Below, piece by piece: positions 55,972-64,000 of a stretch of 64,000 bases of DNA. Both the position numbers and the translations under genes were made by a program. Source of the stretch: Roseateles_C aquae (GTDB taxonomy: Bacteria > Pseudomonadota > Gammaproteobacteria > Burkholderiales > Burkholderiaceae_C); contig NZ_JAVXZY010000009.1 in NCBI RefSeq assembly GCF_032337115.1, positions 1 to 64,000 of the forward strand. Reading direction: 5' to 3'. The notes beneath the pieces were generated by a model. The model worked only from the letters and a program-made list of their open reading frames with translations. It did not search any database and was not told the origin of the DNA. Every line of letters begins with the position of its first letter. The stretch's first letter is position 1.

Positions 55972-57488
55972 CGCCCAGGCCCGCCCATATCGCCATCGTC
56001 GGTGGCGGCACGGCCGGCTGGATGGCCGCCTGCCTGTTCGCCCGCCATTGGGGGCCGCAGGGCTGCCGCATCACGCTGCTGGAGTCCAGCGAGATCGGCA
56101 TCATTGGGGTCGGCGAGGGTTCGACGCCCTATCTTCGCCACTTCTTTGCCGAGTTAGGCATTACCGAAGCCGAGTGGATGCCGGCCTGCCAGGCCAGCTA
56201 CAAAAGCGGCATCCGCTTTCCCGGCTGGTCGACGGTGGCGGGCTACCAGAGCTATGTCCACCCCTTCTTCAATGAGCAGGACCTGAGCACCGGCAGCGCC
56301 TTCTTCGTCAACGCCTGCCTGCGCCGCCGCGGCGTCGATGCCGACGCCAATCCGCAGGACTTCTTCATCGCCGCCGCACTGGCTGCGCAGTGCCGTGCCC
56401 CGGTGGCCCGGCCCGCGGACGATGGCCGCGCGCCGGCCACCGACTACGCCTACCACTTCGACGCCGGCCTGCTCGGCCAGTTCCTGCGCCGCCATGCCCA
56501 GGGGCGCGGCGTCGTCCATCGCATCGGCACGGTGGCGCGGGTGCAGCGCCACGAGTCGGGCGCCATCGAGGCCCTGCAACTGGCTGATGGCGAGCAGCTG
56601 GCGGCCGACTTCTTCATCGACTGCTCGGGCTTTCGCGGCCTGCTGATCAGCGAGACGCTGGGCGAGCCCTTCATCTCCTACAAGCACAGCCTGTTCAATG
56701 ACCGCGCCATCGCCATCCCGACCGCGCTGGACGCCAAGGCGCCAATCCCGAGCGAGACAAACTCAACGGCGCTGCGCCATGGCTGGGCCTGGCAGATCCC
56801 GCTGCAAAGCCGCTATGGCAATGGCTATGTCTACGCCTCCGATTTCGTCAGCGATGACGACGCCGAGACCGAGCTGCGCGCCCATCTGGGCCCGGCCGCC
56901 GAGGGCCAGCCGGCGCGGCGCCTGCAGATGCGCGTCGGCCGGGTCGAGCGCCACTGGCGCGACAACTGCCTGGCGCTGGGCCTCTCGCAAGGCTTTATCG
57001 AACCGCTGGAAGCCACCGCGCTGATGCTGATCCAGTTCGCCGTGGCCGAGTTCATCGCCAGCGTCGATGCGGCCGGACTGGGGCCGGCCGCGCAGTCGCC
57101 GTACAACCGCCGTGTCAATCAGATGTTCGATGGCGTGCGCGACTATGTGCTGGGTCACTACCGGCTCAACACCCGCACGGACAGCGACTACTGGCGCGCC
57201 AACCGGGCCAACACGGCCGGCGCCGATCGGCTGCTGAGCCTGCTGGAGGTTTGGGACCGTGGTGGCGACTTCGAAGCCGAGCTGAGCCGCCATGGCGACG
57301 CCCTGATGTACCAGCGCCCGTCCTGGTACTGCCTGTTCGCCGGCATGGGCCGCTTCCCGGCACAGCTGCGCCCGCCGCAGCATGGCATCTTGTCCGGCGC
57401 GCAGGCCCGCGCCGCCATCGCCGCCATCGCTGCGGCGTTTCCCACGCACCGTGAGCAGTTGCAAAGCCTGATCCAGCGGCCGTCCTGA
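55968..57488 (+). CDS. Tryptophan halogenase family flavoprotein
   Basis: A 506-residue flavin-dependent halogenase-family protein. It has the N-terminal FAD motif VGGGTAGWMAA near residue 11, the catalytic-type lysine at residue 79 (ASYKSGIRF, same position as Lys79 in PrnA) and the WxWxIP motif in GWAWQIPL near residue 272 that guards against oxygenation. Free tryptophan or peptide halogenation is not proven. Such genes often sit with TonB receptors and sugar carriers in glycan loci of Caulobacter and Xanthomonas relatives, without known halogenated products. It is translationally coupled to the histidine kinase. Confidence 0.9.
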   Translation: MTPRPAHIAIVGGGTAGWMAACLFARHWGPQGCRITLLESSEIGIIGVGEGSTPYLRHFFAELGITEAEWMPACQASYKSGIRFPGWSTVAGYQSYVHPFFNEQDLSTGSAFFVNACLRRRGVDADANPQDFFIAAALAAQCRAPVARPADDGRAPATDYAYHFDAGLLGQFLRRHAQGRGVVHRIGTVARVQRHESGAIEALQLADGEQLAADFFIDCSGFRGLLISETLGEPFISYKHSLFNDRAIAIPTALDAKAPIPSETNSTALRHGWAWQIPLQSRYGNGYVYASDFVSDDDAETELRAHLGPAAEGQPARRLQMRVGRVERHWRDNCLALGLSQGFIEPLEATALMLIQFAVAEFIASVDAAGLGPAAQSPYNRRVNQMFDGVRDYVLGHYRLNTRTDSDYWRANRANTAGADRLLSLLEVWDRGGDFEAELSRHGDALMYQRPSWYCLFAGMGRFPAQLRPPQHGILSGAQARAAIAAIAAAFPTHREQLQSLIQRPS

Positions 57489-57493
57489 GCTAG

Positions 57494-57599
57494 AAAAAAC
57501 GCCTGCTTCCGCGAACGGAGGCAGGCGCAACACGACGCCACAAGGACAGCATCGAGAGAGACGCGAGGTAGGCCGGGCCGGCCATTCCACCGGCCCGGC
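57494..57599 (-). terminator. Double hairpin terminator of the sugar carrier transcript
   Basis: On the minus strand a 10-bp perfect stem (57590-57599 with 57572-57581) is followed by a 12-bp stem (57516-57527 with 57500-57511, one G-U) closed by a TTCG tetraloop, and then by six T. The second hairpin is a strong intrinsic terminator; the first lies directly after the carrier stop. Confidence 0.85.
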
Positions 57600-57619
57600 G
57601 ACGTTCAATGTTCGCTAAC

Positions 57620-58945
57620 TCACCAACGGCGCAGCTTGTGGCCGTGGGCGGCGTAGTACAGGATCAGCGCATAGCAGGGCAGCATCAGCCAGTAGCCGGC
57701 CTGCGGATTGCTGGCCTCGGACAGTCGACCATAGGCCATGGGCAGCAATGCCCCGCCGGCAATGCCCATGATCAGCAAGGCCGAGCCCGCCGCCGTGTAC
57801 TTGCCCAGCCCTTCCAGCGCCAGCGGCCAGACGGCCGGCCAGACCAGGGCATTGGCCAGGCCCAGCAAGGCCAGGCAGAACACCGAATCCGGCACCGCCG
57901 GCACGCCGGCCCAGCCCAGCAGCGCCTGCGACAGGGCGCTGCTGGGCGAGCTCAGCGCCACACCCGCGGTGAACACCAGGCCGGCCAGCGCAGAGGCCAG
58001 CAGTGCCGTCTTCTGGGCAACATACTTGGGAATCAGCAGGACGCCCAGGCTGTAGCCCAGCACCATGAAGCCCATGGTGTAGGAGGTCAGCACGGCAAAG
58101 TTCTTGACGCCCAGATTGCGACCGTAGAGGCCGATGGTGTCGCCAGCGATCACCTCGACGCCGACATAGGCAAACAGTGCCAGCGCCCCCAGCACCAGCT
58201 GCGGGAACTGCAGCACGCCGAAGCGCTGGGTGGAGCCGCTGTCGGTGCTGCCCTCGGCCTGCTCCAGCACCGGCTCGGCCAGCTTGGAGAAGTGGATCAG
58301 CAGCGTGAACAGCAAGAGGCCGCCGGCCATCACCGCATAGGGATAGATCAGCCGAGCGCCCAGCTCGCTGCGCAGCGCTTGCCGGCCGGCCGCGTCCATC
58401 GAGGCCAGCGCCGCATCTGAGAACTGCTCGATGCCGGACAGGATCAGCGCCGAAAACACCAGCGGCACCACAATGCCGGCGCCCTTGTTGAACAGACCCA
58501 TGATGCTGATGCGCATCGCCGCACTCTCACGCGCGCCGATGCAGACGATGTAGGGGTTGATCGCCGTCTGCATCAGCGTCATGCCGGTGGCCAGCGTGAA
58601 CAAGGCCGCCAGGAAGACGCCGTAATGGCTGCTCTTGGCCGCCGGAATGAAGATCAAGGCACCGATGGCCATGATGGCCAGGCCCAGCGTCATGCCGTTC
58701 TTGTAGCCGGTGCGCGCCAGGATGGCCGCCGAGGGCAAGGCCATCACCGTGTAGGCGATGTAGAAGGCGAAGGTGACCCACAGCGCCTGCAAATTGCTGA
58801 GATCACAAACAATCTTCAGAAAGGGAATCAGCGAGCCATTGAGCCAGGTGACAAAGCCCAGGATGAAGAACATCAGGCCGATGAAGAGCATCGGCAGCAG
58901 CACGGGCGGTGCCGCGCCGACGGGCAGTTTGGAAGAGGTGCTCAT
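57620..58945 (-). CDS. Sugar MFS transporter (FucP/GluP/NagP type)
   Basis: A 441-residue inner-membrane carrier with 12 membrane segments. The pattern LPMLFIGLMFFILGFVTW with NGSLIPFLK, FYIAYTVMALPSAAILARTGYKNGM and LMQTAINPYIVCIG is typical of the glucose/galactose/N-acetylglucosamine proton symporter group. NagP-type substrate is inferred from the nearby chitin-active enzyme and TonB receptor. Start 58945 (MSTSSKLPVG); longer frames run through the structured spacer and are rejected. It lies downstream of the TonB receptor on the same strand. Confidence 0.9.
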   Translation of the reverse strand: MSTSSKLPVGAAPPVLLPMLFIGLMFFILGFVTWLNGSLIPFLKIVCDLSNLQALWVTFAFYIAYTVMALPSAAILARTGYKNGMTLGLAIMAIGALIFIPAAKSSHYGVFLAALFTLATGMTLMQTAINPYIVCIGARESAAMRISIMGLFNKGAGIVVPLVFSALILSGIEQFSDAALASMDAAGRQALRSELGARLIYPYAVMAGGLLLFTLLIHFSKLAEPVLEQAEGSTDSGSTQRFGVLQFPQLVLGALALFAYVGVEVIAGDTIGLYGRNLGVKNFAVLTSYTMGFMVLGYSLGVLLIPKYVAQKTALLASALAGLVFTAGVALSSPSSALSQALLGWAGVPAVPDSVFCLALLGLANALVWPAVWPLALEGLGKYTAAGSALLIMGIAGGALLPMAYGRLSEASNPQAGYWLMLPCYALILYYAAHGHKLRRW

Positions 58946-59012
58946 ATAAAGATCCGGCAGGCAGTAACACAGACAGGCCAGGGGCGGCGCGGCAGCCGCC
59001 CCGGTGCCTGCC

Positions 59013-59175
59013 AGTGTCCTGTCCCGCAGTTGACTGCACAACGTGAAGGCGATGGATTCGGCATCAGACCGAGGCGTGAACCGCAGCGATACCCCGTGGT
59101 ATCGCGAGGATTCACAACGCGGGGCTGGCGCGGAAGACACGGCTTCACGTGCAGGAACCTGCGGGACAGGACACT
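59013..59175. repeat. 163-nt nested inverted repeat between TonB receptor and sugar carrier
   Basis: The outer arms 59013-59029 and 59159-59175 are exact 17-bp reverse complements. Nested inside are 59041-59048 with 59143-59150 (8 bp), 59076-59080 with 59111-59115 (5 bp), and 59086-59093 with 59098-59105 (8 bp, CCGT loop). The right arm begins 9 bases before the receptor stop codon region ends. It fills most of the 238-base spacer. It could act as an mRNA processing or stability element, a small RNA, or a small mobile element. Confidence 0.8.
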
Positions 59176-59183
59176 TGAGGGCA

Positions 59184-61826
59184 TCAGAACTTGGCGCGCA
59201 GACCAACGCTGTAGCGAGGGCCATTCTCATAGACGCCGATGGGCAGGCCATCGCTGGTGTTCTGCTTGACCACCGCGTTGGTGATGTTCACCGCCGAGCC
59301 GTACAGCGCCAGCTTGGGCGTGATGTCCCAGTTGGCCGTGGCATCCCACTGGCCGTAGGCGCTGTTGACGATCTGACCACCATCCTGCTGACCACCATAG
59401 GACTTGTCGCGATAGTTGTACGACAGTCGCAGTGCCACACCGCTCTTCTCATAGTAGACCGCGGCATTGAGCTGGTTGCGCGAATTGCCCTCGACCTTCA
59501 GACGCTGGCCATTGCTGCCGGCGCCCTGCACCGCGTCGGTCAGCGTGTAGTTCACGACCGAGCCAAAGCCGCTATTGCCGAAGGACTGCTGCCATTGCAG
59601 TTCCAGGCCATTGATGCGTGGGCCGCTGTCCAGGTTGTAGGGGCGCTTCACTTGCAGCAGCACGCCGCCAACGTTCTCGGTGCGTGTATCGGTCGTCACG
59701 CTGGTGTCCAGTCGCTTGATGAAGGCCGTGGCCGACAACAGCGAGGCCTCGGCGAAGTACCACTCGATGCCCAACTCGGCCTGGTTGGCATGCACCGGCT
59801 TCAGCAGCGGATTGCCAGCGGTGGCCGAATTGCCGGTGCCGTTGATTTCCACCGTCGAGCTCAGGTCGCTGTAGGTGTTGCGGGCCATCACACGTGAGAC
59901 AGCGCCGCGCAACACCACCTCGCGATTGAGTTCGTAGACACCGTTCACGCTGGGCAAGACGTCGTTGTAGGTGCGCGAGACACTGCCAATGCCGTAGCCC
60001 GGCTTGCCGGCCTCCCCCTGGTAGGCCTCAGACGTCTGCTTGGTACGCACCAGGCGCACACCGAAGTCGCCGCGCAGGGCACCAGTCGCGTAGTCCGCCT
60101 TGGCATACATGCCAAAGATCTTTTCATTGATCTTGTAGTACTCGCTGGTCTTCTCCTTGTAGACCATGCCCTTGTCGTACATGTCAAAGACCTTCTGCGC
60201 CATGGCGTCGTCGACCCAGGCATATTGGGTCAGCGCGCCGCTGGTCGCGGCCGCCTGACTCAGCAGCGGCGACGCCCCGCTGGACACATCGGCCAAGGAG
60301 AAGGGCTGCCAGGTGGCCTTGCTGGTGTCAAAGGAACCGATCACGCGGTTGTTTTGCACCGTGTTGTCGCGCAGCTTGACGCCCACCTTGACGTCGGTGA
60401 TGAAGCCGCCATCGACGTTGTAGTTCAGGTCAGCCTGTGCGTAGCTCTCCTTGCTTTGCATCTTGCGCACCCAGTCACGCGCGCCGCCGAGCGGGCTGCT
60501 CAGTGTCAGATTCAGCGCCTTGGGATCGAGCGGATTGATGTCCAGGTACTTCCACTCATAGGTGTCGGGACCCAGATTGATGCTGACCCGCGAATTGCCG
60601 GCGAAGGGCATGTTGCGGTCATGGGCGCTGCCGCCATCGGCCTGGGTCGAGCCGATCTGGCCATGCAGCTTCCAGCGATCCAGCGTGTAGTTGCCCTCCA
60701 CATCCAGCACCTTGGAATGGATGTAGGACTCGCGGAAGATGGGCTCGAAGGCCACCGCCGCCGGGCCCAGGGTGCCGCCCACCAGGGCCTTGCCGCCGTC
60801 GGAGGTGGTGATGAACTTCGGATTCAGCACCGAAATCTTGCCCGCTTGCGGAATGTCGTCCAGCCCAGCCCCCATCCACAGATAGTTCTGGTTGCTGTTG
60901 TTCATGCTCATGTCCGAATTGAGGTAATTCAAGGACAGGTCGGTCTGCTTGTTGGGGCGGAACTGCAAGGCCAGATTGGTGGTGGTGCGCTCGCGGTCCT
61001 GGCGGAAGATGGCCGAGCCGCCGCCCCAGGCCACATAGGCGTTAGGCGTCTGGGCACCGGTGGTCTGGTCGACGATGGTGGTGGTGCAGCCGCACACAAA
61101 GTTTTCCAGGCCATCACGGCGCATCGTGCGCGTCTGCTTGCTCAGCGACAGCAGCGCGCCAAAGGTCTTGTCGTCACTCTTCCAGTTCAGCAGGCCATTC
61201 AGCTGCGGATCGGTCTTGCCGGGCAGCTTGCTGTAAGTCGCTTCGACCGAGGCCTGCGCGGTCAGCTGGTCCTTGAAGCTCAGCGGCTTGCGCGTCTTCA
61301 CATTGACCAAGCCGCCGATGCTGCCCTCGTCCAGATCAGCGGACGGACTCTTGTAGACGTCCAGACTGCCAATGATTTCCGAGGGCAGCACGTCGTAGTT
61401 GAAGCCACGGCTTTGCTTGTCGTTCTTCCACCAATAGGCCGAGGCCACGCTCTGGCCATTCAGCTGGGTCATGTTGAGGCTCTTGTCGGTGCCGCGCACA
61501 AAGATGTCGCGACCCTCACCCCAGCTGCGATCCACCGAGATCCCCGGCACGCGCTGCAGCGAATCAGCGACGTTCTTGTCGGGGAACTTGCCGACGTCCT
61601 CTGCATTGATGCTGTCGACGATGTTCTGCGCCTGGCGCTTTTCAACCAGGCTCTTGGTCAGGGTGGCACGCACGCCACGCACCTCAACGCTGTCCAAGGC
61701 CTGCTTGCCATCGCTGGCCGGTGCGTTCGATTCGTCGGCAGCCAGGATATGAGGACTGGCTGCCGCAGCCAGGATGGCGGCGATGACTTGAGGCAAGACT
61801 TTCTTCTTGAAGGCGGGGGCGGTCAT
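59184..61826 (-). CDS. TonB-dependent receptor (Caulobacter/Xanthomonas-type)
   Basis: An 880-residue outer-membrane receptor. Signal peptide ends near ILAADES; the plug domain shows the TonB-Xanth-Caul pattern (VEVRGVRATLTKSLVEKR, VDSINAEDVGKFPDKNVADS, LQRVPGISVDR, DEGSIGGLVNV) and the barrel ends with aromatic GLRAKF. Members import oligosaccharides. Chitooligosaccharide uptake is inferred from the divergent chitin-type monooxygenase and the NagP-type carrier. The start at 61826 follows a GGAGATA site. No FecI/FecR-type regulators are adjacent. Confidence 0.93.
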   Translation of the reverse strand: MTAPAFKKKVLPQVIAAILAAAASPHILAADESNAPASDGKQALDSVEVRGVRATLTKSLVEKRQAQNIVDSINAEDVGKFPDKNVADSLQRVPGISVDRSWGEGRDIFVRGTDKSLNMTQLNGQSVASAYWWKNDKQSRGFNYDVLPSEIIGSLDVYKSPSADLDEGSIGGLVNVKTRKPLSFKDQLTAQASVEATYSKLPGKTDPQLNGLLNWKSDDKTFGALLSLSKQTRTMRRDGLENFVCGCTTTIVDQTTGAQTPNAYVAWGGGSAIFRQDRERTTTNLALQFRPNKQTDLSLNYLNSDMSMNNSNQNYLWMGAGLDDIPQAGKISVLNPKFITTSDGGKALVGGTLGPAAVAFEPIFRESYIHSKVLDVEGNYTLDRWKLHGQIGSTQADGGSAHDRNMPFAGNSRVSINLGPDTYEWKYLDINPLDPKALNLTLSSPLGGARDWVRKMQSKESYAQADLNYNVDGGFITDVKVGVKLRDNTVQNNRVIGSFDTSKATWQPFSLADVSSGASPLLSQAAATSGALTQYAWVDDAMAQKVFDMYDKGMVYKEKTSEYYKINEKIFGMYAKADYATGALRGDFGVRLVRTKQTSEAYQGEAGKPGYGIGSVSRTYNDVLPSVNGVYELNREVVLRGAVSRVMARNTYSDLSSTVEINGTGNSATAGNPLLKPVHANQAELGIEWYFAEASLLSATAFIKRLDTSVTTDTRTENVGGVLLQVKRPYNLDSGPRINGLELQWQQSFGNSGFGSVVNYTLTDAVQGAGSNGQRLKVEGNSRNQLNAAVYYEKSGVALRLSYNYRDKSYGGQQDGGQIVNSAYGQWDATANWDITPKLALYGSAVNITNAVVKQNTSDGLPIGVYENGPRYSVGLRAKF

Positions 61827-62318
61827 GGGGCTATCTCCTGATGATTCTTGATGTCTCACGCACAGTGCCTTGCGGGCGGCCGGGCGTTGGTGAAAGTGAG
61901 GCGGGCTGGCGTCGCGCTAGCCGCTCATCGGCGGCGCTATTGCCAGCTTGCTCATGCAGATCTCCGTCGTGGTGTCGCGCCCTGCAGGCACTGCGCCGCG
62001 TGATTCGACAGCGGCAATTTAGCGGCGCCACCGCGTCGCCGTGCAGCGTGTTGCGCTTTGAAGGGTTTCATTGCATCGCGCTTACACAGCGGCTCAGGTT
62101 GCAAGACAAAAGTCGCGGGTTTGTGCCTAGTCCGGCCTGGCATTCGCTCAAACCGTGGCCCTGTCAGCCCCAATCCAGAACCCTGAGCACCCAGTCCAAA
62201 TCCACACCAGCCGCCCGACCCTCGCATGTTTTTCATCTATCGTAAATACCAATAACAAACCACTTGCACACCAGTCGCACAATTCTCAGAATCGGCACAG
62301 GTTTTGGAGGAGACATCG
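61827..62318. promoter_or_regulatory. Divergent promoter region, TonB receptor / monooxygenase
   Basis: About 490 bases between divergent genes. It includes an AT-rich segment around 62227-62260 and no convincing gene. A sigma-70-like pair TTGCAC (62264-62269) and CAGAAT (62287-62292), 17 bases apart, points toward the monooxygenase gene. No clear palindromic operator is found. Confidence 0.45.
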
Positions 62319-63746
62319 ATGAAGACGACGAAGCAGCCTCGAATCACCCCTTGGCTGGGCCGCGGCCTCGCCATCCTGGCCCTCGCTGCCAGTGCCCTGC
62401 CCGCCTGGTCGCACGGCTATGTCAGCAGCCCTGAATCACGCGGTCTGCTCTGCCAGACCGGCGGCAACAGCAACTGCGGCCCGATTCAGTACGAGCCACA
62501 AAGCCTGGAGGGCCCCTCGGGCTACCCAGCCAGGGGGCCGGCCGATGGCCAGCTGGCCAGTGCCGGCCTCAGCCAGTTCAGCACGCTGAACGAGCAGACG
62601 GCGAGCCGCTGGACCAAGCGCAGCATCAAGGCCGGCGCCAACAACTTCGTCTGGACCTTCACCGCCAACCACGCCACCCGCAACTGGCGCTACTACATCA
62701 CCCGCGCCGGCTGGAACCCCAACCAGGTCCTGTCACGCGCCTCGTTCGAGAGCACGCCTTTCTGCCAGGTCGACGGCGGTGGCAGGCAGCCGCCCAAGAC
62801 GGTGACGCACAGCTGCACCGTGCCGCCGCGCAGCGGTTACCAGGTCGTGCTGGCTGTCTGGGAGGTGGCCGACACCACCAACAGTTTCTACAACCTGCTC
62901 GACCTGATGGTTGGCGACGCCCCGGTCTACACCTGGAGCGCCAAGGGCACGATCTACCCCTCGGTGGACCTCAGCGTCGGTGACAAGGTCTCGACCCGCG
63001 TCTTCGACACCAAGGGCGAGCGCAGCGAGTTCCAGACCCGCATCACGGTGGCCAGCGCCAGCGAGGGTGTGGCCAACAACTGGGCCTACAAGCTAGCCAG
63101 CCAGGTCAATGCCGAACAAGTGCTGCTGCGTGCCGGCCAGCAGGCCGCCGATGGCAGCATCTCGCCGGTCTATGGTCAGAACTCGGTCTTCGTGCGCAAT
63201 GACAGTGGGCTGGATCGGGTTGAAATCCAGATCGACAAGGCGCCGCCGCCCAATCTCGATGTGCTGGTCTCCGGTCTGGCGAGTGAGTACACCATCGTCG
63301 GTGGCAAGTTGAGCATCGCCTTCAACGTCACCGCGGTCGGTGAACTCGATGTCAGCGCCACCGTGTTCGATGCTGCCGGCGTCAACAAGGGCAGCGCCAG
63401 CGTCTCGCTGAACAACAGCGGCCAGACGCTGACCATCGCGCTGAACCAGCCGGCGGCCGGCGCCCACCAGCTGGTCGTCAAGGGCACGCCCAAGGCCGGC
63501 GGCACGGTGATCCAGAAGACCTATGCGCTCACGCTGAAGACGGCCAGCACTGCCTACGACTACGTCTTCCCCAACGGCCTGGCCAGTTACAAGGCCGGCA
63601 CCCGGGTGCTGCAGAACAAGACCGGCCGCGTCTACGAATGCAAGCCCTTCCCCTACAGCGGCTGGTGCTCACAGTGGAGCGCCAACTCAACGGCGTATGA
63701 GCCGGGGGTGGGGGCGCATTGGGCCGATGCTTGGACAGGACTGTGA
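62319..63746 (+). CDS. Secreted AA10 lytic polysaccharide monooxygenase with chitin-binding module
   Basis: A 475-residue secreted enzyme of the GbpA type. The signal peptide is cut before His32 (HGYVSSPESRG), which with His118 (FTANHATRN) forms the copper histidine brace that oxidatively cleaves chitin or cellulose. Domains follow: AA10 (residues 32 to about 210), GbpA-like middle domains (about 220-400), and a C-terminal CBM73-like chitin-binding module (GRVYECKPFPYSGWCSQW, residues about 412-475). GGAGGAG at 62306-62312 supports ATG 62319. It is divergent from the TonB receptor. Confidence 0.95.
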   Translation: MKTTKQPRITPWLGRGLAILALAASALPAWSHGYVSSPESRGLLCQTGGNSNCGPIQYEPQSLEGPSGYPARGPADGQLASAGLSQFSTLNEQTASRWTKRSIKAGANNFVWTFTANHATRNWRYYITRAGWNPNQVLSRASFESTPFCQVDGGGRQPPKTVTHSCTVPPRSGYQVVLAVWEVADTTNSFYNLLDLMVGDAPVYTWSAKGTIYPSVDLSVGDKVSTRVFDTKGERSEFQTRITVASASEGVANNWAYKLASQVNAEQVLLRAGQQAADGSISPVYGQNSVFVRNDSGLDRVEIQIDKAPPPNLDVLVSGLASEYTIVGGKLSIAFNVTAVGELDVSATVFDAAGVNKGSASVSLNNSGQTLTIALNQPAAGAHQLVVKGTPKAGGTVIQKTYALTLKTASTAYDYVFPNGLASYKAGTRVLQNKTGRVYECKPFPYSGWCSQWSANSTAYEPGVGAHWADAWTGL

Positions 63747-63764
63747 GCCCCCGGGGGTATGTGT

Positions 63765-63851
63765 GCCCCCGCCCAGGTCGCCCCTGAGGGGCGGCTGGGC
63801 AGCCCCCCGAGGGGGCGGAAAGGCATGCGGCATCTAGCCGTTTGCCTTTCC
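63765..63851. repeat. Intergenic hairpin element, copy A
   Basis: A 53-base GC-rich core (63765-63817, containing two short hairpins CGCCCC/GGGGCG and GCCCCC/GGGGGC) is followed by a third hairpin with arms 63816-63824 and 63843-63851 around a TGCGGCAT-YYAGCCG-like inner segment. The same arrangement recurs at 63903-63990. Confidence 0.8.
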
Positions 63852-63902
63852 TAGCGGGCCGGCTTGGGAGCGGCCCGGCGCTCGGCCCGGGGTGGAATGT
63901 TG

Positions 63903-63990
63903 GCCCCCGCCCAGGTCGCCCCCCTGCGGGGCGGCTGGGCTGCCCCCCGAGGGGGCGCGAATCGCTGCGGCATTCAGCCGCAGCGATTCG
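63903..63990. repeat. Intergenic hairpin element, copy B
   Basis: The core 63903-63957 is nearly identical to copy A. Its third hairpin has perfect 13-bp arms (63958-63970 with 63978-63990), different in sequence from copy A in the outer stem but sharing the inner TGCGGCATTCAGCCG segment. No gene lies in bases 63747-64000. Confidence 0.8.
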
Positions 63991-64000
63991 CAGGTGGGCC

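Noticed and set aside
62068..62090. A LacI-like half-palindrome near TTGCATCGCGCTTACA upstream of the TonB receptor
   Set aside because: Only a few base pairs match across the centre, so it does not meet the quality of the other operators.

Overview
This window reads as one contiguous piece of chromosome from a high-GC betaproteobacterium of the order Burkholderiales, probably near the Roseateles / Pelomonas / Paucibacter / Rubrivivax group. The evidence is the gene order petABC-sspA-sspB, secA next to a short DUF721 gene, the DUF1631 protein, PEP-CTERM proteins, the PuuD-type purine pathway and very GC-rich third codon positions. I see no IS element, prophage, CRISPR array or rRNA. There is one tRNA (Thr-UGU).

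Layout. 0.3-5 kb: alaS, a UPF0149 protein, a SET-domain protein and a GNAT acetyltransferase preceded by a promoter / short reading frame / terminator arrangement. 5-8.5 kb: a small secreted protein and a short-form cytochrome bd oxidase operon (regulator-cydA-cydB) with tandem operator-like palindromes. 8.7-14.7 kb: an AhpD-like protein, a secreted hydrolase, a chemotaxis receptor and a porin / PstS-like / SCO-like trio. 14.7-23.6 kb: a purine (urate to allantoate) degradation cluster. It comprises puuD, a MASE1-GGDEF protein, xdhC and uraH on the minus strand, and a GntR regulator, puuE, a UraD-allantoate amidohydrolase fusion and an M20-like protein on the plus strand. A GTGTATACA operator-like site occurs twice.

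23.7-28.5 kb: a periplasmic binding protein, then a copper-uptake operon (PCuAC, DUF2946, TonB receptor, YcnI). A terminator-like hairpin lies between the DUF2946 gene and the receptor. 28.5-37 kb: a repeat-bearing intergenic region, an AmpG-like MFS carrier, a methyltransferase, a SPOR protein, argJ and two PEP-CTERM proteins. A 12-bp tandem repeat separates the methyltransferase and SPOR genes. 37-51.7 kb: housekeeping genes (secA, DUF721, tRNA-Thr, sspB, sspA, petCBA, mscL, DUF1631, pdxA, Nif3-like, HtrA-like, VanZ-like).

52.3-64 kb: an accessory carbohydrate locus. It holds a sugar-binding protein without permeases fused by overlap to a two-component system, then a flavin-dependent halogenase-family protein, a FucP/NagP-type sugar carrier, a large TonB receptor and a secreted chitin-type AA10 polysaccharide monooxygenase. 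Together these suggest uptake of chitin or a related glycan. This region also contains the two most striking unexplained structures: a 163-nt nested hairpin between the TonB receptor and the sugar carrier, and two tandem copies of an intergenic element at the right end whose stems differ in sequence but keep their pairing.
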